DNA from: CAWUIO01 sp963922455
Lineage (GTDB): Bacteria > Bacteroidota > Bacteroidia > Cytophagales > Microscillaceae
Direction: 5' to 3'
DNA length: 42,517 nt
Assembly (NCBI GenBank): GCA_963922455.1
Contig: CAWUIO010000054.1
Coordinates: 1-42,517, forward strand
Position numbers and translations under genes: made by a program. Within the stretch, counting starts at the first letter, position 1. Every line of letters starts with the position of its first letter. Of this stretch, positions 7,916 to 16,537 are shown one piece after another. The notes under the pieces were generated by a model. That model was not told where the DNA came from and ran no database searches. It saw only the letters and a list, made by a program, of their open reading frames with translations.

Positions 7916-10060
7916 TTAGTTCTTATACAAGACATAATCTTCTTTCCGGATCCCCAGTTTTTTCATACGGGCAAACAGTGTTTTATCATGCATCCCCAAA
8001 ATCCGGGCCGCTCCTTTATCACCACTGACCCTTCCCTGGGTATGCACCAGTACCCTAAGGATGTGTTCTTTTTGTACTGCCTCTAAAGTTTGTAATTCAG
8101 CCGGGGCATTTCTGGGAGCTTTGGTTTCGGGAAACCAAGCCCCAGGAAAGAGAGTCGGGCCGGGCTCGAGGAGTATGGCCCGCTCAATTAGATTTTCCAA
8201 CTCCCGGATATTGCCTGGAAAACTGTATAGAGCAAGCTGCTTCAAGGTTTTTTTGGAGATTCGCCGAAAGTCTTTCCCGCTTTTTTTGGCATATTTTTCC
8301 AAAAAATACTGCGCCAGCAATGGAATGTCTTCTCTTCTCTCCCTTAGGGGTAGGTTGTGAATAGGAAAGACGTTTAAACGATAAAAAAGGTCAGCCCTAA
8401 ATTTTCCTTCCTGAATGAGGACTTCCAGCTTCCGGTTGGTAGCGGCCAAGATGCGAACATCCACCCGAGTGGTTTGGGTGTCGCCCAAACGGTCATACTC
8501 TCCTTCTTGGAGTACCCGTAGGAGTTTCGGTTGTAAGTCTAGGGGGAGCTCTCCTATTTCATCCAGAAAGAGCGTTCCTCCGTCGGCTAGGGCAAAACGG
8601 CCCAGTTTATCATGTATAGCTCCGGTAAAGGCCCCTCGTTTATGCCCAAATAGTTCACTTTCAATAAGATCTCGGGGCAGGGCTGCGCAGTTGACCTTAA
8701 TGAGAGGGCGGTCTTTTCGGGGGCTGTTTTGATGGATGGCCCGGGCGATGAGCTCTTTACCGGTACCCGTTTCTCCGGTAATGAGTACCGTGGCTTCACT
8801 ATCGGCCACCTGTTGTACTTGGGACAAAACTTTTTGGTAGGCTTTGCTTTGACTGATTATGCCCTCAAAGTTTAAGTTTAGGTTCCCATGAATTTCTTCC
8901 TGGAGGTACTCATTTTCGGCCTCAATTTGTTTTTTCAGGGCCTTAATTTCCGACAAGGCCTGCACCAGGGCCACTTCCCTTTGCTTACGCTCGGTAATAT
9001 CCCGTACGATGGCGCAATTATATTCTTTTCCCTCATAATGAAGGTAATTGGCTTTGATTTCTACGGTGACTAATGTGCCATTGGCTCTTTGGTGATGCGT
9101 CTCAAAGGTGAAGGTTTTTTTTTCCTTAATTTCTTCCCAATGCTTTTTCCAGCGGTTTTTAGGGAAAGTAGGGTCAATGTCAAATATTTTCTTGCCCAGG
9201 ATTTCCTCTCGAGTATATCCCAGTTCATCACATACGGCCGCATTGGTACGCACAATATGCGCTTCCTGGTTTATCCAGTACATCATGTCCCGGGTGTGCC
9301 CAATGGTTTGCTGAGCCAATTGTAAGGAATGCTCCAGCGACTTATAGCGGGTTATATCTTGGTAGGTGCCCATTATTTTGAGCGTTTGCTGCCTTCCTTT
9401 CAATGCCCTTCCTGTACTCCGAAACCACCGCTCCCCTCCCGGGTAATGAGGACAATGAATTACCATATCATAGGCTTTGCCTTCCTGAAGCAAAGCTTCT
9501 TGGGCTTGGGCCCACTCGGTGGGCTGCTCACCGGGTATTCCTTCTAGCATCGCTCGGAGACGCTCGGGGTGCAGGTCTTGGACATCTGGGGCTTCAAACA
9601 TTTGCAAGGCTTCCCGGGTAGCGTAAATTCTATCTTCGGCTAAATCCCATTGCCAGCCCCCTACTTCAGCGGCATTTTCAGTCTCTTCTAATAACTCTCG
9701 GTAAAAATTAGATTCACTCAAATCACGGATGAGGCTGCAAATGAATTTTTTTCTATTATTTGAGAAAATTTGGGCAAAAACCTCAACGGGCCTCTCCTGC
9801 CCGGTTTTCTGCACGTGAAAGGTTTGGAAATAGTTTAGCCCTTCTTGAGCAACAATTTGCCAATGCTTCTGCCAACTCTGGGGAGTGGTTTGGGGGTTTA
9901 TATCCATGATGGACATACCTATCAACTCCTTAGGCTTGTATTTCAGGCTTTTAGCCGCTTTGGTGTTGGCGTAAACCAAGTTTCCCTCCTGATCTAAAAG
10001 GAAGATGTCAAAAGGAAGGGATTCCAGCATCCAGATACCTAGTTCATGTAAATCCATCAT
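7916..10060 (-). CDS. Sigma-54-dependent transcriptional activator with three PAS domains
   Basis: The 714-residue product is a soluble enhancer-binding protein. PAS domains lie at about 10-115, 125-240 (PAS_3-like) and 250-358. A short coiled coil leads to an AAA+ domain at about 400-630 with Walker A GETGTGKE (429-436), the sigma-54-contacting GAFTGA loop (476-481) and Walker B GGTLFLDEIGEL (494-505). A Fis-type helix-turn-helix lies at about 668-706. There is no receiver domain, so activity is probably set by small ligands or redox/heme binding to PAS. It is transcribed away from the yceI-mhq cluster, which has a sigma-54 promoter at 10183-10198, so it is the likely activator of that cluster. 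The ATG at 10060 or 10057 starts the protein. Confidence 0.93.
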   Translation of the reverse strand: MMDLHELGIWMLESLPFDIFLLDQEGNLVYANTKAAKSLKYKPKELIGMSIMDINPQTTPQSWQKHWQIVAQEGLNYFQTFHVQKTGQERPVEVFAQIFSNNRKKFICSLIRDLSESNFYRELLEETENAAEVGGWQWDLAEDRIYATREALQMFEAPDVQDLHPERLRAMLEGIPGEQPTEWAQAQEALLQEGKAYDMVIHCPHYPGGERWFRSTGRALKGRQQTLKIMGTYQDITRYKSLEHSLQLAQQTIGHTRDMMYWINQEAHIVRTNAAVCDELGYTREEILGKKIFDIDPTFPKNRWKKHWEEIKEKKTFTFETHHQRANGTLVTVEIKANYLHYEGKEYNCAIVRDITERKQREVALVQALSEIKALKKQIEAENEYLQEEIHGNLNLNFEGIISQSKAYQKVLSQVQQVADSEATVLITGETGTGKELIARAIHQNSPRKDRPLIKVNCAALPRDLIESELFGHKRGAFTGAIHDKLGRFALADGGTLFLDEIGELPLDLQPKLLRVLQEGEYDRLGDTQTTRVDVRILAATNRKLEVLIQEGKFRADLFYRLNVFPIHNLPLRERREDIPLLAQYFLEKYAKKSGKDFRRISKKTLKQLALYSFPGNIRELENLIERAILLEPGPTLFPGAWFPETKAPRNAPAELQTLEAVQKEHILRVLVHTQGRVSGDKGAARILGMHDKTLFARMKKLGIRKEDYVLYKN

Positions 10061-10150
10061 CTTTTGATAAAGAAAAAAAGAAAATATAATGGTTTTTCTT
10101 AAATATAATATTTTTCTAAAATAAAAGAAAAATTTATTTCTCTAAATAAG

Positions 10151-10169
10151 TGTAAATATCTGATTTACA
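10151..10169. promoter_or_regulatory. Inverted repeat TGTAAAT-N5-ATTTACA, candidate activator site
   Basis: A perfect 7 bp inverted repeat with a 5 nt spacer lies between the divergent activator gene and yceI, about 14 bp before the -24 box. A further TTTTACAA half-site lies at about 10173-10180. It is closer to the promoter than most sigma-54 enhancers, so it could instead be a repressor site. Confidence 0.5.
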
Positions 10170-10182
10170 ATATTTTACAAAT

Positions 10183-10198
10183 TGGTACGGGTTTTGGA
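10183..10198 (+). promoter_or_regulatory. Sigma-54 (-24/-12) promoter for yceI and probably the mhq genes
   Basis: TGGTACGGGTTTTGGA fits the TGGYRYR-N4-TTGC pattern. The GG at 10184-10185 and the -12 GG at 10196-10197 have the exact required spacing; the only departure is C to G in the -12 element. Initiation would fall near 10208-10210, giving a leader of about 29 nt before the yceI ATG at 10238. The divergent gene encodes a sigma-54 activator, which supports the call. Confidence 0.75.
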
Positions 10199-10237
10199 AA
10201 ACTATTATTGATTTTAAACCAATAACATAGATATACA

Positions 10238-10777
10238 ATGGAAAACGCAGTGAAAACAATCTGGAAATTAGATACTGATCATTCCGAAATAGTCTTTAAA
10301 GTAAAGCACTTAATGGTTTCTACCGTAACCGGCTCCTTCCGCGAGTTTGAGGGACAGCTAGAGGGTGGGCAAGAAGATTTTAACGGGGCCAGTATCCATT
10401 TCCAAGCGCAAATTGCCAGCATTGATACCCGAAATGCCCAAAGAGATACGCATGTAAAGTCGGCCGACTTTTTCAATGCGGAGGAGTTTCCTCAGCTTAA
10501 ATTTGAGTCCAAAGAGTTTACCAAACTGAGCGAGGAAAAGTATCGCTTAATTGGTGACTTAGAAATTAGAGGAAACCAGCGCGAAGTTAGCTTGGACGTA
10601 GAATACAACGGAAGCGTAGTTGACCCTTACGGCCAGTATAAGGCAGGTTTTGAGATTACTGGGAAAATAAGCCGTAAATCCTTTGGACTTACTTGGAATG
10701 CCGTCACCGAAAAAGGCAGCATCGTAGTAAGCGATGAGGTGAAATTACACATGCACGTTCAGTTGATTCGTCAATAA
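10238..10777 (+). CDS. YceI-family lipid-binding-fold protein (cytoplasmic form)
   Basis: The 179-residue product is a YceI beta-barrel lipocalin-like protein: WKLDTDHSEIVFKVKHLMVS at the start, then DTRNAQRDTHVKSADFFNAE, FPQLKFES and GKISRKSFGLTWN. The family binds polyisoprenoid or other amphiphilic molecules. There is no signal peptide, so this copy stays in the cytoplasm. Cytoplasmic YceI proteins are often encoded with quinone-stress genes, and here two ring-cleaving dioxygenases and an MhqD-like hydrolase follow. The gene lies directly behind the sigma-54 promoter. Confidence 0.92.
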   Translation: MENAVKTIWKLDTDHSEIVFKVKHLMVSTVTGSFREFEGQLEGGQEDFNGASIHFQAQIASIDTRNAQRDTHVKSADFFNAEEFPQLKFESKEFTKLSEEKYRLIGDLEIRGNQREVSLDVEYNGSVVDPYGQYKAGFEITGKISRKSFGLTWNAVTEKGSIVVSDEVKLHMHVQLIRQ

Positions 10778-10880
10778 ATGGGGGCTAGCTTGGGAAGGGA
10801 GGGGGGCTTCAATCTGTTTAGAAATCATTTCCCCATCAGGCTAGTTTAAAACACATACCTACCTTAAAATTTTTTAAAAA

Positions 10881-11828
10881 ATGGATATAAAGCAATTAAT
10901 TCAAGGACTACATCACGTTACCGCTACAGTTGGAAATGCTCAAGCAGATTATCAGTTTTACACCCATCTCTTGGGCTTAAGGCTGGTTAAAAAAACCGTC
11001 AATTTTGATAATAACCAAGTCTACCATTTCTATTACGGAAATGAACAAGGCCAACCGGGCACAATCATGACTACCTTCCCGTACGAGGGCCAAGGGGTGC
11101 GAGTGGGCATACCCGGCTCCGGACAAGTGGATATCACGGCTTTTTCAGTACCTGGGGGAAGCCTGGATTTTTGGCAGGCCCGACTCAAAGAAGCGGGAGT
11201 AGACTTTCAAAAAAATGATCCGTTTGGAGCGCCGACCTTGCAGTTTAAGGACCCATCCGGATTGATCTTAGAACTTGTAGAAAGCACCGAAGACCCACGG
11301 GTTCCCTGGATGACGGGAGAAATAAGTCAAGCCGTGGCCATTCGGGGTATCCATCACGTGACTTTATCCATCCAAGACTTGGGGCCTAGTCAGGACTTTA
11401 TTTTAAACGAGTTTGGCTTCCGAAAGCTGGCCGAGGAAGGGAAGGTGACCCGCTACGCTGCAGCTGAGGCTGTCCCCGGAAATTTTTTACAAATTCGCCA
11501 CGATGCCGACCGGGCAGCGGGTAAAAATGGCATGGGTACGGTACACCACGTAGCTTGGAGAGTAGCTAATGATGAAGCCTTACTCGCCATGCGCCGTCGT
11601 CTGGTGGAAGACTTGGGCTTCAAAGTAACGGAACTTAAAGACCGGAACTACTTTCACTCCATTTACTTCCGCATACCAGGCGGGGTTTTATTTGAAATCG
11701 CTACCATCCCACCAGGATTTACCGTAGACGAATCCTTGGAAGGTTTAGGACAGTCTTTAAAACTTCCCGAATGGGAGGAAGTAAACCGGGTCCAGATTGA
11801 GTCGGTTTTGCCCAGCCTTGACCAGTAA
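10881..11828 (+). CDS. mhqO: MhqO-type ring-cleaving dioxygenase (tandem glyoxalase-fold), copy 1
   Basis: The 315-residue product has two vicinal-oxygen-chelate modules. The first begins LIQGLHHVTATVGN and the second GIHHVTLSIQD near residue 153. Metal ligands expected for the family are visible: the GxHHVT histidines, HHVAWRV near 218, and the glutamate in GGVLFEIATIPPGF near 270. MhqO proteins are hydroquinone/catechol-type dioxygenases of the quinone stress response in Bacillus. It is separated from yceI by 103 bp and from its paralogue by 232 bp, the latter gap being largely repeat unit 3. Confidence 0.88.
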   Translation: MDIKQLIQGLHHVTATVGNAQADYQFYTHLLGLRLVKKTVNFDNNQVYHFYYGNEQGQPGTIMTTFPYEGQGVRVGIPGSGQVDITAFSVPGGSLDFWQARLKEAGVDFQKNDPFGAPTLQFKDPSGLILELVESTEDPRVPWMTGEISQAVAIRGIHHVTLSIQDLGPSQDFILNEFGFRKLAEEGKVTRYAAAEAVPGNFLQIRHDADRAAGKNGMGTVHHVAWRVANDEALLAMRRRLVEDLGFKVTELKDRNYFHSIYFRIPGGVLFEIATIPPGFTVDESLEGLGQSLKLPEWEEVNRVQIESVLPSLDQ

Positions 11829-11893
11829 TCCCTTCAAGGGCCAGGAGCTGAAATCGGGGAAGTAAAACGTATTGGTTCCTGGCTCTCCCAATT

Positions 11894-12022
11894 GGCTGAG
11901 GGATAGAGCGGCCTGTTTGAGCCCGCCGCTGCCGGGGCGTTGGCCGGCGAGTAGCGAAAGCCCGACCCCGGCGGCCGTAAATTTCAATAAATAAGCAAGA
12001 GGAGATTGCCGGGGGCAGCCCC
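11894..12022 (+). repeat. Structured intergenic repeat, unit 3 (subtype A) inside the mhq cluster
   Basis: Begins GGCTGAGGGATAGAGCGGCC and ends GCCGGGGGCAGCCCC. Ends pair as GGCTG/CAGCC. The loop helix CCCCGGC (11966-11972)/GCCGGGG (12008-12014) encloses 35 nt of unique sequence. The apical part differs from units 1, 2 and 7 but keeps a hairpin (GCCGG/CCGGC). It lies between two genes of the same direction that are likely co-transcribed. Confidence 0.9.
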
Positions 12023-12060
12023 TGGTAATAAACTCTTAAAACAAACAAAGGAGATTTCTC

Positions 12061-13023
12061 ATGGCAACAAATTTAATAAGCGGATTACACCATGTGACGG
12101 CCATTGCCTCCGATCCGCAAAAAAACGTAGACTTTTACGCCGGGATTCTCGGCTTGAGACTGGTAAAAAAAACGATCAATTTTGATGCGCCGGATGTTTA
12201 TCACCTCTATTATGGGGATGAAACGGGGCTTCCGGGCAGTATTATGACTTTTTTCCCATTTCAGGGCATTCCTAAGGGAAATCAAGGCAAGGGGCAAGCC
12301 GCGACTACCACATTCTCGATACCCCTTAGCTCGGTGGATTATTGGGAGAAGCGCTTGGAAAAATTTGGCATCCCCTACAAAGCTCCCCAAAAACGCTTTG
12401 AAGAGGTGGTGATTTACTTGGAAGACTGGGACGGCCTGGGCTTGGAGTTGGTAGCCAATGATAAGGATGAGCGAGCTCCATTCAGTTACGGACAGATCCC
12501 TCTGGAACACGCAATCCGGGGGTTTTACAGTGTGGAGCTGTGGGAAGCTACTTACGAACGCACCGAGGGAATGTTAGCCAATCAATTAGACCACCAATTT
12601 ATCGCTGAGTCGGGAGCACGTCGTCGGTATACGGCTGGTGAGGGCAAACCCGGGCAAATTATTGATATCGTTTGGGACCTGGATAATCAACTTTTTAGCG
12701 GTCAAGGTGGCGCGGGAACGGTGCACCATATTGCCTTGGATACCGCTAGCGATGATGAGCAGTTGCGTATCCGTCAAAAGGTCCAAACGGCCGGCTTCAT
12801 GCCAACTGAGGTGATTGACCGTCAGTATTTTCATTCTATTTATTTCCGGGAGCCAGGAGGAGTACTTTTTGAAGTGGCTACCACGCCTCCGGGATTTTTG
12901 TACGATGAAGAGGTGAAACACTTAGGAGAAAGCCTGAAATTACCGCCGTGGCAGGAAGCCCGACGGGAGTATATTGAGGGTTTGTTGGCTCCTATCACGT
13001 TAAATCCAGAAAAATATGCTTAG
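12061..13023 (+). CDS. mhqO: MhqO-type ring-cleaving dioxygenase, copy 2
   Basis: The 320-residue product is a clear paralogue of the preceding gene (GLHHVTAIASDPQKNVDFYA; LGLRLVKKTINFDAPDVYHL; HHIALDT; YFHSIYFREPGGVLFEVATT). The second module is more diverged: where copy 1 has GIHHVTLSI it reads GFYSVELWE, so one histidine of the second module is lost. An unusually good Shine-Dalgarno sequence (AAAGGAG at 12047-12053) precedes the ATG. The stop overlaps the start of the next gene by 8 bp. Confidence 0.88.
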   Translation: MATNLISGLHHVTAIASDPQKNVDFYAGILGLRLVKKTINFDAPDVYHLYYGDETGLPGSIMTFFPFQGIPKGNQGKGQAATTTFSIPLSSVDYWEKRLEKFGIPYKAPQKRFEEVVIYLEDWDGLGLELVANDKDERAPFSYGQIPLEHAIRGFYSVELWEATYERTEGMLANQLDHQFIAESGARRRYTAGEGKPGQIIDIVWDLDNQLFSGQGGAGTVHHIALDTASDDEQLRIRQKVQTAGFMPTEVIDRQYFHSIYFREPGGVLFEVATTPPGFLYDEEVKHLGESLKLPPWQEARREYIEGLLAPITLNPEKYA

Positions 13024-13645
13024 ACATAAAAAAGATATCCGCTACGCAGGGAAGTCATTAGAGGAAGCTTCCCGGGCGATGATCATGATACACGGACGAG
13101 GGGCCACAGCTCCTAGTATTTTGGCTTTGGCCGAGGAATTGGAAGTAAACGATATGGCATTGCTAGCACCTCAGGCCACGATGAATACCTGGTATCCGCA
13201 GAGTTTTTTAGCCCCCTTGGCCCAAAATGAACCCGGGCTTAGTACCGGTTTGGCTATGGTCAATCAAGCGGTGGCCGAACTTAAAGAGGCAGGCATGGCC
13301 CCCGAAAATATTTTCTTTCTAGGGTTTTCCCAAGGCGCTTGTTTGACCAGCGAATATGTAGCCCGGAATGCCCAGCGCTACGGGGGGGTATTTGTCCTGA
13401 GCGGAGGCGTGATCGGCCCCAAGCTGGAAACCGAACGCTACTCGGGGGATTTTGCCGGTACGCCTATCTTGTTGGGATGTAGTGATGTAGATGCCCACGT
13501 GCCCCTAGACCGGGTACTGGAAAGCAGTCAGCTGTTCCGGGATATGGGCGCTAGGGTGACCGAACGGATCTACCCAAATGCCCCACACACGGTCTTTGAA
13601 GATGAGATCTTACTGGCCAAGCAGATCCTTCGGGAAGGAAATTAA
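13016..13645 (+). CDS. mhqD: MhqD/YpfH-type alpha/beta hydrolase (carboxylesterase/phospholipase family)
   Basis: The 209-residue product is a small cytoplasmic serine hydrolase. It has MIHGRGATAPSIL near the oxyanion hole, the nucleophile elbow GFSQG near residue 103, the aspartate in CSDVDAHVPLDRV, and the histidine in NAPHTVF. The mhqO-mhqD overlap (ATGCTTAG) indicates translational coupling, and the same pairing occurs in Bacillus quinone-resistance operons. A bidirectional terminator follows at 13676-13704. Confidence 0.88.
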   Translation: MLRHKKDIRYAGKSLEEASRAMIMIHGRGATAPSILALAEELEVNDMALLAPQATMNTWYPQSFLAPLAQNEPGLSTGLAMVNQAVAELKEAGMAPENIFFLGFSQGACLTSEYVARNAQRYGGVFVLSGGVIGPKLETERYSGDFAGTPILLGCSDVDAHVPLDRVLESSQLFRDMGARVTERIYPNAPHTVFEDEILLAKQILREGN

Positions 13646-13675
13646 GGGGGGAGTTGTTTCAAAATGGAAACTGTG

Positions 13676-13704
13676 AAAAAGCCGGGCGAAGCCCGGCTTT
13701 TTTT
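13676..13704. terminator. Bidirectional rho-independent terminator
   Basis: AAAAA, then GCCGGGC (13681-13687), loop GAA, GCCCGGC (13691-13697), then seven T. It serves the plus-strand mhqD and the minus-strand ompA-like gene, which converge here. Confidence 0.92.
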
Positions 13705-13722
13705 CTCAAAAAGAGAAGACGC

Positions 13723-14607
13723 TTATTCTTTCTCGGCTTTCAAAAGCTCAAAAAACTGGTCTAGCTTGGGGGTAATGATGATTTCGGTGCGTCGGTTGGC
13801 TGCCCGGCCCTCAGCGGTTCCGTTGTCGGCAATGGGTACATAGCGGGAGCGACCGGCGGCGGTCAAGCGTTCGGGCCTTACCTGGTACTCACTTTGTAAA
13901 AACCGGACAACCGAAACCGCCCGCAGGGCACTCAAGTCCCAATTGTCTCGTATGCAGTTACTACTGATGGGCCGGTCATCGGTATGCCCCTCAATGAGGA
14001 CATCAATATCTTTATGGTCTTTGATCACGCGGGCTACCTTGCCCAAAACCGTTTTGGCCCGGGGGTTTAGTTGCGAACTGGCCGAACGGAAGAGCATTTT
14101 GTCAGAGATAGAGATATACACCACCCCTTTCTTAACTTGAATTTGGATATCCTCATCGTTTATATCGTCTAGCGAACGTTTTAAGTTCGTGACCAGAATT
14201 AAATTGATCGAGTCCTTTTGCTGAATTTTTCCAGTGAGGTTCTGGATATACTTGCTTTGCTCGTCTAGGGTTTCTAGGGACTTTTTGATACTCTCGGCCC
14301 CGGTTTTACTCACCACGGAAAGGTCGGATAGGCGGTCCAGAAGGTTGGTATTGGTTTCTTTAAGGAAGTCTATCTGTTCTTGCATCTGGGTCGCTTGGGT
14401 CTGGCGGTTTTCTAACTCAATTTTTAAAAGCTCCAAGTTGCCTTGCAGGGTTTCATTGGTATTGCGGCTACCCTCCAGAGATTCTTTGGTTTGGGAAAGC
14501 TCTACCATTTTTTCGTCACATTGTGCTTGCAGGGCTGCGTATTGTTTTTTGCTCACACAAGAGCATGCCGCCCACAGGATGAATAGGAATAGCTTCGCTT
14601 GCTTCAT
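13723..14607 (-). CDS. OmpA-family peptidoglycan-binding lipoprotein with coiled coil
   Basis: About 294 residues. The start is the ATG at 14607 (MKQAKLFLFILWAACSC), giving a lipoprotein-like signal peptide with a cysteine near residue 15-17; the upstream extension would run into tRNA-Arg. An ATG at 14613 is equally possible. Residues about 25-140 form a long coiled coil rich in E, Q, L and N. The C-terminal OmpA domain (about 165-290) shows DVLIEGHTDDRPI, NWDLSALRAVSVVRFLQ and GRAANRRTEIIITP, which binds diaminopimelate in peptidoglycan. The architecture resembles MotB/OmpA-like cell-envelope anchors. Confidence 0.88.
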   Translation of the reverse strand: MKQAKLFLFILWAACSCVSKKQYAALQAQCDEKMVELSQTKESLEGSRNTNETLQGNLELLKIELENRQTQATQMQEQIDFLKETNTNLLDRLSDLSVVSKTGAESIKKSLETLDEQSKYIQNLTGKIQQKDSINLILVTNLKRSLDDINDEDIQIQVKKGVVYISISDKMLFRSASSQLNPRAKTVLGKVARVIKDHKDIDVLIEGHTDDRPISSNCIRDNWDLSALRAVSVVRFLQSEYQVRPERLTAAGRSRYVPIADNGTAEGRAANRRTEIIITPKLDQFFELLKAEKE

Positions 14608-14724
14608 GGTCATACGAGTTTTGGTTTGTAAACAAATATAAGCTAAAAAAAGAGGGAAGCCGATCCAAGGAAGGGCGAAGGGGGCTTTTGTGGGGCAAGA
14701 AACAAAGGAAACAGCCCAAAAAAG

Positions 14725-14796
14725 TACCCCCGCCAGGGATCGAACCTGGATCAAGCGTTTAGGAAACGCCTATTCTATCCGTTGAACTACGGGGGC
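14725..14796 (-). tRNA. tRNA-Arg (anticodon CCT)
   Basis: On the minus strand the sequence folds as a tRNA: acceptor GCCCCCG/CGGGGGT (with a G-U closing pair) and D arm GTTC/GAAT. The anticodon loop TTCCTAA gives CCT for AGG codons, and the T arm is CCAGG-TTCGATC-CCTGG. The CCA end is not encoded. It lies between the ompA-like gene and gabD, and the tRNA body rules out longer starts for both. Confidence 0.95.
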
Positions 14797-14883
14797 AAAA
14801 TGAGATTTTGCAATTACAAAAATAATGCGATTTTTGGGTATTCTCCAAGTTCATTTTTGCAAACAAGCGCTTATTACGAAGCT

Positions 14884-16344
14884 ATGGAACTCCAAAACGC
14901 CCGTCTTTTAAAAACCTTGGCCTATATCCAAGGCGAATGGGTAGCCGCTACCAGTGGCCGCACATTCCCAGTATGTAACCCCTATAATGGAGAGGCCCTG
15001 GCCGAAGTGCCTGATATGGGAGCTGAGGAAACCCTTAGCGCCATTCGGGCCGCCCACGAAGCTTTCTTGACTTGGAGACATCAAAGCGCGGGCGAAAGGG
15101 CCCAACTCCTTAAAAAATGGCATGCACTTCAATTGAAATATACCGAAGATTTGGCCCATCTCTTGACCTTAGAGCAAGGAAAGCCCTTGGCCGAAGCCCG
15201 GGCCGAGGTTGCCTACGGAGCGAGTTTTGTGGAGTGGTTTGCCGAAGAAGCCCGGCGGACCCGGGGCGATGTAATCCCTGCCCCAGATCATAACCGCCGC
15301 ATGTTAGCCATGAAGCAAGCCGTGGGGGTAGTTGCGGCGATTACCCCTTGGAATTTTCCCAATGCCATGATCACCCGCAAGGTAGCCCCCGCCTTGGCCG
15401 CGGGTTGTACGGTAGTGCTCAAGCCGGCCGAAGATACCCCCCTTTCTGCCCTAGCCTTGGCCGAATTGGCCCAGGAAGCGGGCTTCCCCCCGGGGATTTT
15501 CAATATAATTACCAGTAAAAACCCCGCCCCGGTGGGGGAAGAACTTACCAGAAACCCCTTGGTAAAAAAGCTTTCCTTTACGGGCTCTACCAAAATTGGC
15601 AAATTATTGATGCGGCAGTGTAGCGATACGGTCAAAAACATCTCCCTGGAATTGGGAGGGAATGCCCCCTTTATTGTGCTAGAAGATGCCGATGTGGAGT
15701 CTGCCGTGACGGGTGCCATGGCCGCCAAATACCGCAATGCCGGGCAAACGTGCATCTGTGCCAACCGGATATACGTCCACGCGAAGTTGGCCGATACATT
15801 TGTCAAGCGCCTCAGTGAGCAGTCACAAAATCTCAAAAGTGGCTATGGCTTGGAGCCGGGAGTAGAGATTGGCCCCATGATCAATAAAGAGGCTATCCAA
15901 AAGGTAGAAAGCCTAGTGGCCGAAGCCCTGTCTCAGGGAGCCCAGGTAAAAACGGGAGGAAACATAGCCGGAGAGCGGAATAATTTTTTCCAGGCTACAG
16001 TTTTGCATCAAGTTCACGCAAATATGCGCATCAATCGGGAAGAGATTTTTGGGCCAGTAGCTCCCGTGTACACCTTCGAGACGGAAGAAGAAGTAATCCG
16101 GCTGGCCAATGATACTCCTTATGGCTTGGCTGCTTATTTTTACGGGCAAGATATCCGGCGGGTCTGGCGGGTAGCCGAAGCCTTAGACTATGGGATGGTC
16201 GGGGTGAATACCGGTAGAATTTCCAGTCCCCTAGCTCCATTTGGGGGGGTAAAGGAAAGCGGCATCGGTCGGGAAGGAGGCCATTATGGTATCCAGGAGT
16301 TTATGGAAACCAAATATATCTGCCTGGGCGATATGGATGCATAA
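14884..16344 (+). CDS. gabD: NAD(P)-dependent succinate-semialdehyde dehydrogenase family
   Basis: About 486 residues, the usual length for GabD. It has GVVAAITPWNFPNAMITRK, the glutamate motif LELGGNAPFIV and the catalytic cysteine in NAGQTCICANRIYV. The C-terminus matches GabD (SPLAPFGGVKESGIGREGG, MVGVNTG). It oxidises succinate semialdehyde, or a similar aldehyde, to the acid in the cytoplasm. I start at ATG 14884 (MELQNARL) because the open frame upstream overlaps tRNA-Arg. It stands alone, with no GABA transaminase nearby. Confidence 0.92.
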   Translation: MELQNARLLKTLAYIQGEWVAATSGRTFPVCNPYNGEALAEVPDMGAEETLSAIRAAHEAFLTWRHQSAGERAQLLKKWHALQLKYTEDLAHLLTLEQGKPLAEARAEVAYGASFVEWFAEEARRTRGDVIPAPDHNRRMLAMKQAVGVVAAITPWNFPNAMITRKVAPALAAGCTVVLKPAEDTPLSALALAELAQEAGFPPGIFNIITSKNPAPVGEELTRNPLVKKLSFTGSTKIGKLLMRQCSDTVKNISLELGGNAPFIVLEDADVESAVTGAMAAKYRNAGQTCICANRIYVHAKLADTFVKRLSEQSQNLKSGYGLEPGVEIGPMINKEAIQKVESLVAEALSQGAQVKTGGNIAGERNNFFQATVLHQVHANMRINREEIFGPVAPVYTFETEEEVIRLANDTPYGLAAYFYGQDIRRVWRVAEALDYGMVGVNTGRISSPLAPFGGVKESGIGREGGHYGIQEFMETKYICLGDMDA

Positions 16345-16390
16345 TGGCTCAAAAAGGGGATTCGGTAGTTATACTAATAAAAGAAATTAT

Positions 16391-16524
16391 GGGGGCTTTC
16401 CCGCGCAATTTAAATACGGAATAAACGAGCACAAACCTGCTGGCGCGGGCCGGGCTAGGCTGCCGAGCCTCCAGCCGCTTGGCCCCTTTCGGTCTCGGCC
16501 CTATCGGGCGCCTATCCCTAAGCC
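16391..16524 (-). repeat. Structured intergenic repeat, unit 4 (subtype B, minus orientation)
   Basis: Read on the minus strand: GGCTTAGGGATAGGCGCC... ending GCGCGGGAAAGCCCC. Ends pair as GGCTT/AAGCC. A nested arm has GGG/CCC, then an A/G mismatch, then TAGGC/GCCTA, then GCCGAG/CTCGGC. The loop helix CCCGCGC/GCGCGGG (plus positions 16443-16449 and 16400-16406) encloses 36 nt of unique sequence. It lies between convergent genes gabD and the amidinohydrolase. Confidence 0.9.
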
Positions 16525-16537
16525 AGAAAATGCAAAT

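Noticed and set aside
14608..14883. Upstream starts for the OmpA-like gene (14754) and gabD (14782)
   Set aside because: Both extensions run into tRNA-Arg at 14725-14796; internal ATGs at 14607 and 14884 give normal family N-termini.
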